A stretch of DNA of 64,000 nt from Allodiplogaster sudhausi (Eukaryota > Nematoda > Chromadorea > Rhabditida > Diplogasteridae): NCBI GenBank assembly GCA_945643635.1, contig CALZFC010000080.1, positions 799,501-863,500 on the forward strand, given 5' to 3'. The number at the start of each line of letters is the position of its first letter. Positions within the stretch are counted from its first letter, which is position 1. Below are positions 14,401 through 25,308 of the stretch, piece by piece. The notes beneath the pieces are model-generated. The model saw only the letters and a list, made by a program, of their open reading frames with translations, made no database searches and was not told the origin of the DNA. The translations under genes and the position numbers were made by a program.

Positions 14401-15197
14401 CACTGGTTTGTCAAAAACTATTTGAATTTTTTATGGACTATTAATTTTTTTACGACATTCGCTAATACCTACTGAACGGACAAAATGTTTAGTTTTCATG
14501 CATATTTTTCTTCAAATATGCAGTGAGCCAATTAGTATTAATCATATTCGAAGTTGAACTAATTAAAATGGTTTACTGAGCTCTGGAAATTAGATTTTAA
14601 CAATTTGTGTACACTTTGAACATCGTTGTCAAATTTGATCCACAACCCAGACTTGCTAAAAGTGATGTTTTGCTGGAGTCTGCATTTCGAAAACGCTTTT
14701 GGTTATTTCTAATGATTGTCCTTATTTCATCCCTGGCTTTATGCATGGAAAACCAAATGTTATAGGCCAGTACTGCACCAAAAGTTGTCTTGACACCGCA
14801 CACAATTTATTTTTCAGCAGCGACACTCGGGACAGAGTGCCCCTCAACAAGCGAGTGCTCGAGCATTCAAAAGGAGCGGGATCAGTTGCTCCTTCTACTC
14901 GCCCAGGTCACGTCCATGGATCCGCATGCCTTCGCTGAGGCTAAGCAATTTCTTCTCGCGCGACACGGGCAGGTTGGCATTTTTGTGTTTTCCATTCTTA
15001 TTCGGAATGAAGTAAAAACCCTCTAAAAGGAGGTGGACAATATTTTCCTGGACATTTCAAAAAAAAATAATTTATTTCAAGTGGCTCTTTTTGTAACGTC
15101 GTCCTCTATGTCCAATGCACTTTAAAATCCGACTTCCTAATTCATATCCATCACGTTTATCCTTCATTTCTAACAGGCATACGAAGCAGCACCTTGA
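1..15197 (+). CDS. Giant tandem-repeat protein, 3' part (start lies left of the window)
   Basis: I do not recognise this protein. The frame is open from position 2 to 14405 (4801 codons), and no ATG occurs in the units, so the start lies upstream. Each 20-residue unit has four Thr, one Ser, two Pro, four acidic and no basic or Cys residues. This suggests a long, strongly acidic, probably disordered and possibly O-glycosylated (mucin-like) chain. A GTTTGT donor after 14405 joins a TTTTCAG acceptor at 14818. The phase fits, and the joined sequence begins with a degenerate repeat (ATLGTECPST against DTLGTGLPDV), which supports the splice. Exon 2 (14818-14972) adds two Cys and a Leu-rich helical stretch (QKERDQLLLLLAQV). 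Exon 3 (15177-15197, acceptor TAACAG) encodes AYEAAP and a TGA stop. About 4860 residues lie in the window. A structural or surface protein is only a guess. Confidence 0.8.
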
Positions 15198-16621
15198 AGT
15201 TCAACGTGGGCGTCTTCTCACATCGGGTCTTTTTACGCATAGCATAGTACTGTAGTTCTTTTTCATGCATTATTATTCTCTAATTATCATGTGCTCCTCG
15301 TATAGAATGATCTCAGTTTCTATTGGGTTGTCTCGTTGATATGTTTTCCTTTCTTCATCGGAGATTGAGTAAATCACTCTATTTATTCCTCGATTACCGT
15401 CTATTAAAAGTGAGTAGCAATTTGGACTACTTTGTTTTATTCTTCAGCCATGTCCAGCTGTTTGATCAGAACATCCCAGTGAACATTCGCATAGTCTATT
15501 TGTTATGTACTTTGAGAATATCAGGGAACCTAAATATTAATATATTCTGTTTTTTATCAACCTCTGTGCAATTTCCAGTTATCCGAAATCGGTGCGTCGC
15601 GGAATTTATCTTAGTATGTACAGCCGCAACACTGTTTGGATCATGCTTTCTTAATAATAATAATTTTTGTTATTATATTTCCAACTCATGTGCCTGGGAA
15701 GCATGAATAACTATAATACTTTAAATTATAACTTAATGTATATGTACACAGTACATTCAAAATCAACCTGTTTGGTCAGGAGAATGGCAGCCGCCGAGCT
15801 TTTCAAAGTAAGAATACTATACATTTCAGTGTCTTGTATGTACAATGGAACGTCTTGGACATGTCCTTGTCTGTGTCCTCGAGTTACAATAATTGTGCGA
15901 ATGCTGTCTTTTAACAGTAAAATCGGTGGACAAATTTTCTCATATGGGCAAATTCGGCAATCAAACATCGTTTCCGACATCAATTTGTAATGGCTGATCT
16001 TGGATAAAATAATTTTAACCTGATATTAGATATGAACACGTGAAACATTGCACAATACTGTAGGAGTCGAATGCTAGTAATAATCTGACCCTATCAGTAT
16101 TCGAGCATGTTTTCACACCCTCTCTTTCTCTCTATGATTCTTTATCTCTTTCTATCACTCTGTCTTTCTGGCTCTCTCGCTCGCTCTATCTCCATTGCAC
16201 ACCTTGCTCTTTTCTATGACAAAATAGGCACCGCCTCTCACCACCTCAACGAGACTTTCCTCTCCAATGGAACGTTTCTGTCTGTTTATCCGAGCGTGTG
16301 TAGGAGAACGAGAAAGTTTCAGTGCGCTTTCTTCATCTCGCAACACATCCGGATCAAGGCAGAGTGTAAGATACAGACATATTATATGGCCGAACGTCAA
16401 CTGCTTGGCGCGGTACGAGTGGGAAAGAAAGAGTGAGAGACAGTAGACAAGATACTCTCGCCGCCTGAGTGATTCTCGCCAAAGGATTGCTCCGTAAGGG
16501 ATAAAGAAGGTGGAGATTGGCCCACCGATCCTGTTCCACTTCATCGCCCATTTCAAATTCCTTTTGAATACCAGCTTAAGCCCGTCTTTGAGTCCTGTCC
16601 AACCCCTGAAGTCCACAATCA

Positions 16622-16630
16622 TATAAAAGG
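16622..16630 (+). promoter_or_regulatory. TATA-box-like site in duplicated unit, copy 1
   Basis: TATAAAAGG is a strong TATA match followed by GC-richer sequence. No convincing reading frame follows on the plus strand, so this may be a promoter of a non-coding transcript or chance. Confidence 0.35.
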
Positions 16631-18287
16631 CGCAATCTCCGGTCTTGGCTTCCAAAAATTTAAAAAAATATATATTTTGCGTTTATGCATATTGATTGAT
16701 CAGAAAGTGAACCAAAATACATATTGATTGATCAGAAAGTGAACCAAAATACATTTTGCAAAAAATGGTTCGATTCTCTTAAAATTCAGATAACCAAGTC
16801 TACATTACTTTTTTATAAACTTTTATTTAGGGATATATATATATACATATGTACATATATATAATAACATTTACAGTTCTGTTGGATGTCATTTTGACAT
16901 GAATACATTGAGTCTTAAAGTGCCGTATTCATGCATTATTATTCTCTAATTATCATGTGCTCCTCGTATAGAATGATCTCAGTTTCTATTGGGTTGTCTC
17001 GTTGATATGTTTTCCTTTCTTCATCGGAGATTGAGTAAATCACTCTCCTTATTCCTCGATTACCGTCTATTAAAAGTGAGTAGCAATTTGGACTACTTTG
17101 TTTTATCCTTCAGCCATGTCCAGCTGTTTGATCAGAACATCCCAGTGAACATTCGCATAGTCTATTTGTTATGTACTTTGAGAATATCAGGGAACCTAAA
17201 TATTAATATATTCTGTTTTTTATCAACCTCTGTGCAATTTCCAGTTATCCGAAATCGGTGCGTCGCGGAATTTATCTTAGTATGTACAGCCGCAACACTG
17301 TTTGGATCATGCTTTCTTAATAATAATAATTTTTGTTATTATATTTCCAACTCATGTGCCTGGGAAGCATGAATAACTATAATACTTTAAATTATAACTT
17401 AATGTATATGTACACAGTACATTCAAAATCAACCTGTTTGGTCAGGAGAATGGCAGCCGCCGAGCTTTTCAAAGTAAGAATACTATACATTTCAGTGTCT
17501 TGTATGTACAATGGAACGTCTTGGACATGTCCTTGTCTGTGTCCTCGAGTTACAATAATTGTGCGAATGCTGTCTTTTAACAGTAAAATCGGTGGACAAA
17601 TTTTCTCATATGGGCAAATTCGGCAATCAAACATCGTTTCCGACATCAATTTGTAATGGCTGATCTTGGATAAAATAATTTTAACCTGATATTAGATATG
17701 AACACGTGAAACATTGCACAATACTGTAGGAGTCGAATGCTAGTAATAATCTGACCCTATCAGTATTCGAGCATGTTTTCACACCCTCTCTTTCTCTCTA
17801 TGATTCTTTATCTCTTTCTATCACTCTGTCTTTCTGGCTCTCTCGCTCGCTCTATCTCCATTGCACACCTTGCTCTTTTCTATGACAAAATAGGCACCGC
17901 CTCTCACCACCTCAACGAGACTTTCCTCTCCAATGGAACGTTTCTGTCTGTTTATCCGAGCGTGTGTAGGAGAACGAGAAAGTTTCAGTGCGCTTTCTTC
18001 ATCTCGCAACACATCCGGATCAAGGCAGAGTGTAAGATACAGACATATTATATGGCCGAACGTCAACTGCTTGGCGCGGTACGAGTGGGAAAGAAAGAGT
18101 GAGAGACAGTAGACAAGATACTCTCGCCGCCTGAGTGATTCTCGCCAAAGGATTGCTCCGTAAGGGATAAAGAAGGTGGAGATTGGCCCACCGATCCTGT
18201 TCCACTTCATCGCCCATTTCAAATTCCTTTTGAATACCAGCTTAAGCCCGTCTTTGAGTCCTGTCCAACCCCTGAAGTCCACAATCA

Positions 18288-18296
18288 TATAAAAGG
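18288..18296 (+). promoter_or_regulatory. TATA-box-like site in duplicated unit, copy 2
   Basis: Same TATAAAAGG as in copy 1, exactly 1666 bp further on. In copy 2 the sequence downstream runs into partial copy 3 and then into unique DNA from 18747. Confidence 0.35.
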
Positions 18297-18746
18297 CGCA
18301 ATCTCCGGTCTTGGCTTCCAAAAATTTAAAAAAAAATATATTTTGCGTTTATGCATATTGATTGATCAGAAAGTGAACCAAAATACATATTGATTGATCA
18401 GAAAGTGAACCAAAATACATTTTGCAAAAAATGGTTCGATTCTCTTAAAATTCAGATAACCAAGTCTACATTACTTTTTTATAAACTTTTATTTAGGGAT
18501 ATATATATACATATGTACATATATATAATAACATTTACAGTTCTGTTGGATGTCATTTTGACATGAATACATTGAGTCTTAAAGTGCCGTATTCATGCAT
18601 TATTATTCTCTAATTATCATGTGCTCCTCGTATAGAATGATCTCAGTTTCTATTGGGTTGTCTCGTTGATATGTTTTCCTTTCTTCATCGGAGATTGAGT
18701 AAATCACTCTCCTTATTCCTCGATTACCGTCTATTAAAAGTGAGTA

Positions 18747-20100
18747 TAGCCTCGTCGACAAGATTCATTCAGTCGAGAAGTTCATTTGATTTGGCCTCTT
18801 TGCCAGTTCTTCTCTTTGCCATAAAACTTTAGTGTCGGTCCACATTCAAACAAAATCAAAATGAAACTTTTCCCGACATAGCTGTACCTACAAATACTTC
18901 ACAGTGAAAAAATTGTAAATGTGGCAGATCAACAGAAATGGCGTCCAGCTGTATGAAAGACTATTAAAGGCGGAGGTCCGCGATAAGATCGTCTCCGATT
19001 GTTGCATTCTTCTTCTCTGTTTCGATTATTGACTTTTCATATTTCCGTTATTCGTCTAAATTTTAGCCAACTTATTGTTAGAGAAGCCAAGTATTTGCTT
19101 CCATGTCTAGATTCCTTCCTTTGCACCAGTCAAAGCGAAGAAGATATGCTGTTAGAAATATCCGAAGACCCGGCGGGAGATGACCGACAACTTCAAGCTG
19201 CTCACATTCAAGGTGGTCTGGGTCACCTCGAGGAGAGAGGCGGCTGCATGAGTCCATTAAAATTTCATAAAAGAAACCACTTACTCCTCAGCCCTTCTCA
19301 CGAAAAAACGAAGCCGCCAATTTCTTCACAAAATATTCAATTGCATAATTAATCAAGAAGTTACGTTATTCACATTTTTGCGAATATCTTGTTGCTCTTT
19401 TTTCCGTTGTCTAATTGCTCTTAGCAGTCAGTATATAGAGTTTGCTTCAAAAAATATATATAAAAAATCATCTTATTATGCGATGTCGCATCTCTCATTT
19501 CTCTGCATCTATTCTTTTCTCCATCTCTGCCTTCGCTCCAGGAATTTCAAACATGCGAAGTCTTCATCTCTTCCTAACTCCTTCATAGGTCCATCTATAC
19601 AATATTACTTTTCTTGGCATCAATTTTGTATGCCCTTCATTCTCAAAGATATAAAAAGGTACTGCGTCATTCTTCATGATTCTGATGAAGTGGTTCTATT
19701 CATTGGTCATTCCTCCCTCCGCAAGAACATTCTGATGGTGAATTGGGCGGGAGGAAATTAAAGTGGTTCTTTTTTGTTGCTTACAAACATACTGACGTGT
19801 GTTTTTAAAACTCCACTCTTTCCTGCTCGACCTCACCCACCGCCTGGCTCTTTCTCGCCCGAGTTCGCCCCGCCCTTCCACCTCACTGACTCCCCCCCAC
19901 GTATGAAACACGTGCTCCACTGACGTGTTTCCTGAATGTTTATGTGTTCCGAGTGTGCGGGGGTGAGCGGGGAAGAAAGGGAGTTTTTCTTCAATAAAGT
20001 AGCCTTCTTCCTCCCTCCTGCCATATAAAGTGTACGAGGATCAGTCGAGAAGTGAGGTGCAAACAACTGGTGGACAACAACTCCACGCACGTCATCTGCG
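18747..20100. other. Mostly unassigned region with one possible exon and a TATA-like site
   Basis: No gene is confidently supported. Around 19155-19210 a frame reads YPKTRREMTDNFKLLTFK with coding-like codon use and a GT after AAG, so it could be an exon of an unrecognised gene. A TATAAAAAGG lies near 19649 on the plus strand without a clear frame after it. The motif TCAGTCGAGAAGT occurs near 18772 and again near 20041, in both places 15-30 bp downstream of a TATA-like run, which may be a shared promoter element. Confidence 0.3.
20024..20030 (+). promoter_or_regulatory. TATA-box-like site before small reading frame
   Basis: TATAAAG sits 71 bp upstream of the ATG at 20101. The sequence between contains TCAGTCGAGAAGT, also present near 18772. 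Confidence 0.35.
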
Positions 20101-20202
20101 ATGGAACGTCTTCAGGAAGAAGCCATTGAAGCCGCTCTTTCTTTACCAACACAATGGAACAAAGCACACTTTTCTGAGAATCCAACGAACTCATCAATTT
20201 GA
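20101..20202 (+). CDS. Possible 33-residue protein
   Basis: A short frame starts MERLQEEAIEAALSLP and ends with TGA at 20202. The first half is an amphipathic, acidic helix-like stretch and the codon use is reasonable. A TATA-like box lies 71 bp upstream. No family is recognised, and it could equally be an exon of a larger gene or chance. Confidence 0.25.
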   Translation: MERLQEEAIEAALSLPTQWNKAHFSENPTNSSI

Positions 20203-21464
20203 GAATCCTAGAAGCGTGAATAACAGCACGAAAGATGAAATCTATAAACTATTTTTGCCCCCTTCTATTCTAATGTAGAAATCGAAGAATGGTTCAGAGC
20301 ATGCAACTGAGTAATGCGCATAATGTATTCTTGATGTAGCGCATTAATATAGAGAGAAGGCATTCTTGGTGCAAGATGTATGGTCAGACAGGCGCATTAC
20401 TCATTCAGTTTGGCAGTGGAAATGAAGTAGGGAAAGAAGAAAGAAATATTTAATGAAAAAGACGATTCCATTGGAAATGAGAAACAGACAAAGCGAAGTA
20501 CTAAGGCGACTCCCTCCCTTTGTGACGGGCGAAGTACTTCTGAACATGTTGTGATCCATTCTCCTATGTCTTCTTTATTCCATGTCACGCAACTTCCTTC
20601 CGGTTCAAACGCCATGAGTTGCGAACTATTATTAGGGGTTTCGTCAGGCATAACCTTAGCTTCTTACGCACTTATCGGACATTTCTCATATTTCTCAAGA
20701 AAATGATAGCTCCTTGGACCTTTTCAAGCGATTCGATATTCATTGCAGCAAAAGGTCGTGATTAGATTGCAGTGACATACTTGGAGCTTTCTGAACGCAG
20801 GCAAGCTGGAGTCCTTTCCTGAATTCCTAAAATAAGCTGTCGCGGCCTTCAGCGATAATACCTAGGATGTTTTAGAGCCGATTAGAGAAGTTGTTTCCTC
20901 CTGACGCAAAATTGCGGAAGCCCTTTTTACTGAAGGGTACACTGCAACAGGATGTGTCCTTAATGATGAAAATGATCCGATTACCAACGGATCTAACATT
21001 GTACGAAAAAGTAAAATTCGGATCAAGTAAATTGTTGTGTTTCCACACTGTTCCGTCATCTCTCCGTCTGTTCTTCTCCATTGAGCCTCTCTCACCCTCT
21101 CTTCTCTTCTCTGACTCTGCCTCTCTCTCATTCCTCTTCAGGAGCTACAGCGTGTTGCTTCCGTGCTGGCAATTTGGCCACTTGTCCATCTTTTGGTCTC
21201 TGACTAGTAGCAGAAGACTTCTTCGCCCCAAAACAGAATCGGGTTCTGATGTGCCAGCTCGTCAAGATTTGACTTTCTCTACAATATCCCAGACTCCGCA
21301 GAGAGCGTTCCAAATTTCGGCGTTTCGCTATGCGAAATGCATGTGTCTGTGTCGCTCAAGAATCACATTTTCTTTTTGGTTTCGGTCACTGACGAAGAAT
21401 GTTTCTTCCGGTTCCCATTCTTTTCTGCACGTCGGGATAAGCAGCTTTTGCCTTGCGAAACAAT

Positions 21465-21500
21465 TTCATGCATTTTTGAACACATTCAAAAATGCATGAA
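21465..21500. repeat. Perfect 16-bp hairpin with 4-nt loop
   Basis: TTCATGCATTTTTGAA is followed by CACA and then by its exact reverse complement. The stem is short for a microRNA precursor. It could be a cruciform-prone palindrome or a transcription-related hairpin. Confidence 0.9.
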
Positions 21501-21916
21501 GTCAGAATTGGCCGTGCCCGCGAGGTGTTGGGAGGGGAGGGGGTGGATTGTTTGATGATGCTGAATTCTGCCATACATCATGCACACCTTTCCGAGGCTC
21601 CCTTTTTCTCCGCTTGACCTTAATTAGTCTCTGATGTCAAGCAGAAGCCATGTTTCGTAAACAATCATCGGAGAAGAGAAATGAAATGTCGTCAGAATCA
21701 CACTAAAAACCGATGGCGAGCTCTGCACTGGATCAGAACTTTGACACGGGTCTCAAAAAAAGAGTCGGAATTAATCCTCTGACGACTCGACAAGAAAGAT
21801 TCCGAGAACTCGTCGAGACGTCGGTGGACGTTTTTTTACATTTCATACCGGAATCTCGTAAGCTTCTCTGAATGTGCACTGGAAGCGGATGACTTAGTGT
21901 CGCGTGAAAATGGTCA

Positions 21917-22072
21917 GAGAGAGAGAGGACCTGAGAGAGAGAGAGAAAAGAGAGAGAAAGAGAGAGAGAGAGGACCTGAGAGAGAGAGAAAAGAGAGAGA
22001 AAGAGAGAGAGGACATGAGAAAAAGTGAGACATAGAGAGGCGACATGAGAGAGATAGAGGGCATGAGAGAGA
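21917..22072. repeat. GA-rich imperfect tandem repeat
   Basis: Runs of GAGA are interspersed with GACCTGAGAGAGAG and GACATGAGA modules that recur several times. The long frames here rich in Ser and Leu on the minus strand are a consequence of this composition. Confidence 0.85.
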
Positions 22073-23352
22073 TGACTTCGTCCCCTGACCGGAAGACTGG
22101 GAAACGTGCTTATTTGAATGGAATGCCATAGCTGCGAATATGCCAATCTACATGTGGATGCTCATGAATATCCATCTATTTATCTCTATTAACCTGTGAT
22201 GGAATGCAGAATGCACATCATTTCTAATGCGACTTTAGCCTTATAAGCTTATATAATCGTTCCAACAAACATATTTATGCCCAATGAATATCTTAATCGG
22301 GCCTATTTACATCGTTTGTTTGCATGCAGTAAGATCCCTTTGTGAATGAGAATAGCTGTGAAAAGAGCTGTGACGCCGAGAAGGATAAAAATGCCTAACT
22401 GAGAACGTAAAATTTTTGTAAGGGTATTTGTCTGCATCGGAATCTTATTGTCAAGCACACGATCCATTTACGGAAATGATATAATGAAGGACGTCAATGC
22501 CAGAGACTTTATGTCTTTCCGGCCCAAATGGTGACACTTGGGATTATACGGATGTCATATAAATGGCGATTCTTGGTACGCTTCCACCAAAGCAAGGAGC
22601 GATGAATGGAAGAAGGAAAGCATCACACTTAATGTTTGGTAGCTTTCTCTCTTTCTCTTCCTCTTCTCTCTTCATCTCTTTCTACGCATGTCTCCCACAG
22701 TCGCCTGTTCTCTCTTTTCAGCTATTTCCAGTGTTTTTTCCTCTTCTGGCGTCGATCCGGAAATAGGCTAATGCAAAATTGGCAATGGATTTCTGATGGT
22801 ATTTTCCATTTGCAGTGAGGCAACATGCGTTATATCTCTTTTGCTTCAAAACAAGCATTTGACAAAAAAATTAATTTCTGAAATTATAAATAATTTCATT
22901 CCGTTTGTAGCGATCGCGGCTCGCCGATGACGCATCTCTTGGCAAGCAACTCATGGATAAAGTGTAAGCGTCATCAACTCCCCTCCCCCCCCCACCCTCT
23001 CTCGTCATCTTTAATGTCTCAGCTGACTCGTTCTTGTGCCAGTGATCAAACGAACGAATAAGCACATGGCTATGAAAGTCTCGTTTTTGTTTTTCTTCCT
23101 TCCTCAAATCGAAGCTCAGCTCTCACTCGAAGCTAGTCTTCTTCGGACAAAAACACTCATTCTGACTAAAGACGTCTCTAAAATTGGAGCCGCCCCAATT
23201 CTGTAAACATTACGCACGCTTCTCTTTTTCTCTCTTATAGAATGTGCACTAGGCGCCCCCTCAAATCGCCTTCAAGTAGCCGTTTACGTTGGTTGCCTGC
23301 TGGAACTTCTAAATTTGTGTCGGCTGTCAAAGCCAGCTGGCCATGTTGTCTG

Positions 23353-23378
23353 ACCTACATACAAAAAAGTATGTAGGT
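23353..23378. repeat. 10-bp inverted repeat with A6 loop
   Basis: ACCTACATAC, six A, then GTATGTAGGT form a perfect stem-loop. It lies in noncoding sequence and belongs to the TACATA-type microsatellite background seen across the window. Confidence 0.85.
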
Positions 23379-23876
23379 GTACATACATACGTGTAAAAGC
23401 TTCAATTTGTCGACACAAGAAAGTCTGGTGTGAAAAACAAGCAATAAATAAAGTTTTAAAAAAATTTAATTTGGCTTCTGACGGCCAGGGAAGCAGCGTC
23501 TGTGATGTCTTTCTGTGTCTTTCGCCCAAGGAAACATCGAGCTCAATTCTCGAGAGCTGAGTTGGCCAGGCGGGCGGGCGATTAAGGTGGAGAAATGTCA
23601 ACTGACGAGACTCTCCCTCGCGGTAGAGAAGAAAAGAGACAACTCTCTCTCTCCCACTCGGACTCTGCCAGCCTTCTTAATTAGAAAGTACATTTCTAGC
23701 TTCTGCCTGAGTCACAAACTTGGAGTGACCGGCTTGGTAGTCGTATCTATAGCTTGGAAGTGAGAAGCTTAAATTATCATTTGCACATGAAGCCCTTCTA
23801 AAGTGCGGCTGCCCCTCTGCAAGGACTTCTAATTGTGCTTTGCGATCATTTAATACTTGAGCCACTCACTTCCAAC

Positions 23877-23999
23877 ATGTCTTTGCTCCTTCTTTCCACC
23901 GTAATTCTGCTGTCCTTTATAATTCCCGCGACACCACTCCCATCTCCTGAATCAAACTACTTACTGTGCCAGGAAAAGACGAGAGAAACAAACGAATGA
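23877..23999 (+). CDS. Possible 40-residue secreted peptide
   Basis: The frame starts MSLLLLSTVILLSFIIPA, a good signal peptide, followed by TPLPSPESNYLLCQEKTRETNE and a TGA. The predicted mature part has about 20 residues with one Cys. A poly(A) signal AATAAA lies 49 bp after the stop (24048-24053), which supports a complete short gene. No family is recognised. It could also be the first exon of a longer secreted protein. It is convergent with the neuropeptide-precursor gene to its right. Confidence 0.45.
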   Translation: MSLLLLSTVILLSFIIPATPLPSPESNYLLCQEKTRETNE

Positions 24000-24047
24000 T
24001 AAGTTTATTCTTATCGGTCAAAATAGCTATTCAAAATAGTATTTTAA

Positions 24048-24053
24048 AATAAA
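24048..24053 (+). terminator. Poly(A) signal AATAAA
   Basis: Canonical AATAAA 49 bp downstream of the stop of the putative secreted peptide gene, in AT-rich sequence. Confidence 0.4.
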
Positions 24054-24335
24054 TAATCTTGAGATCATGACAATTGCAGTGAAAGAACCCGTTCGTTTTC
24101 ATCCGCGCTCGTTTATATATTAACATCTAGGAAATGCACTCAGAAGTATATGGAATGGAAGGATGAATAAGATGTATATGCAGGATGTTTCATGGAGCAG
24201 AACACAGAACTCTAACAACTTAACGCTCTTTACATATACATACATTTGGAATAGAAGGAAAGTACAAGAATAGACGTTTGTTATAATAGCTCTGATTATT
24301 CCGAAGAATCCTCCTTCACGCATTAATGCGAACTT

Positions 24336-25257
24336 TCATTGAAATCGCGACATCGAGTCCATATCGGGTGACCTGAAAGGGGCATCATTCATTTTTCTAG
24401 TACCATTTCGCGTTCATTGCAAAAGCACTGCATTTTTGCCCTAATGAAATTTTTTTTAAGAAGACCTTCAAAGACACCAACATTGCGGGCGCGTTTCTCT
24501 TTCCGCGTGCGGCGTGGAAGTTGAAGGAGCGTTTGGAGTAAACGATGGGCGCGAACTCCTCGGGCAAGGCAGGGATCGCGAGGACACGCAGCAGGCTGTT
24601 CGATGGTGCGTATTCCTTCAAATATTTAATATTTTTATTATTTCCTGAAATTCTTTATTCATTAGGAAATTATTAACAAATATATGTAGATAAGTAGATA
24701 CATGTTCTAAACTAAAATTAATGTGTTACAAGGTTTGATTGGGACTTTATGACCTTCATACATGTATAGCTCTCCGACAATGGAAAGGCATACGCATGCA
24801 TAAACTAGAATGACGCGGATTGAGAGCAAAAAATGTAGTGACAAATCACTGCTAACTTTAGAAACGAAATTGAATCAAATGTAGTTTATGAAGCAGGTGC
24901 GAGATGCGAGCATTTCAGGTTTGAAACTAATAGCTGCTGAGACATTCGAAGCTTATTCGCTACATTTAGAACAACCAAGTAAGGCGCAGAACTATGTACA
25001 TATTTCAGGTGCATTAAATTAATCACTACGCTCTCGACGTTGAAAGATCTCCCGTAATAAATTAGATTTTGAACTTCCCGCCGAATTAGACGCACCTCTG
25101 TTGGAGTGTCGAATCTGGTCTCTGCTTGTCTAAGCAGGCCATCTTCTCCGAGATCATCCGGGGAAGGCGGGAAGAAGGCCGGCGCTGCTTCGGCCATCGA
25201 AGAGAATGACACTGCGATGAAGGAGGCGGCAAACAGAACGACTACCGTACTCGTCAT
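24336..25257 (-). CDS. Neuropeptide precursor 1 (SFNFHAAR-amide)
   Basis: Exon 1 (25257 down to 25096, 54 codons) starts MTSTVVVLFAASFIAVSFSS, a signal peptide probably cut near MAEAA, and ends at a GTGCGT donor in phase 0. Exon 2 starts at 24615 (EYAPSNSLLR) and encodes YSKR, SFNFHAARG, KR. That is a peptide between dibasic sites with a C-terminal Gly, so the predicted product is SFNFHAAR-amide. The exon-2 acceptor (TTTGAAG) is unusual, but residues after the junction align with those of the paralogue at 37.6-39.7 kb. The 3' end is uncertain. A CTTTCAG acceptor just before 24372 offers a short last exon (stop at about 24336 in one phase), or the frame runs on to a stop at 24397. Role inferred: secreted signalling peptide. 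I cannot match it to a named family. Confidence 0.72.
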
Positions 25258-25300
25258 CTTTGATGTGTAGGTTACCTCAAGGTCTATTTGTCAACGAGCG

Positions 25301-25308
25301 AATTTATA
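25301..25308 (-). promoter_or_regulatory. TATA box of neuropeptide precursor 1
   Basis: On the minus strand TATAAATT lies 44 bp upstream of the ATG, leaving room for a 5' leader of roughly 15-20 nt. It is the only TATA-like run close to this start. Confidence 0.5.

Larger units (their letters stand above)
15262..18746. repeat. 1.67-kb direct tandem duplication, about 2.1 copies
   Basis: Copy 1 (15262-16927), copy 2 (16928-18591) and a partial copy 3 (18592-18746) follow head to tail. Differences between copies 1 and 2 are a few substitutions (for example CTATTTATT against CTCCTTATT near 15378/17044) and length changes in short A and TA runs, so the duplication is recent. Each full copy holds a CT-rich stretch, a TATAAAAGG box near its right end, a doubled TTGATTGATCAGAAAGTGAACC motif split over two near-identical 31-bp repeats, and an AT-rich junction. 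No reading frame in the unit looks convincingly coding. The third copy stops just after AAAAGTGAGTA, and flanking sequence begins there. The gene of the giant repeat protein ends 65 bp upstream. Confidence 0.95.
20203..23876. other. Region without a confident gene; one probable terminal exon
   Basis: Near 22912 an acceptor-like TTTGTAG is followed by CGATCGCGGCTCGCC and a frame reading RSRLADDASLGKQLMDKV to a TAA at 22968. This looks like a genuine last exon, but I could not link it to upstream exons. A 609-bp open frame at 20891-21499 owes its length to CT-rich composition. The rest holds a hairpin at 21465, GA-rich repeats at 21917-22072, a C-run near 22985 and a small inverted repeat at 23353. 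Confidence 0.3.

Noticed and set aside
9245..14425. A gene starting at 9245 within the array
   Set aside because: The codon there is GTG (a variant Ala20 codon), and the same frame is open from the window edge, so it is not a start. The stop at 14425 is probably intronic, given the splice to 14818.
16155..18321. 166-codon minus-strand frames in both duplicated units
   Set aside because: The codon use is not gene-like, the frame spans a CT-rich tract and a TATA box, and both copies are identical only because the DNA was just duplicated.
20891..21499. 202-codon plus-strand frame
   Set aside because: Its length comes from CT-rich, stop-poor sequence (Ser/Leu/Phe-rich), with no domain, homology pattern or splice context.
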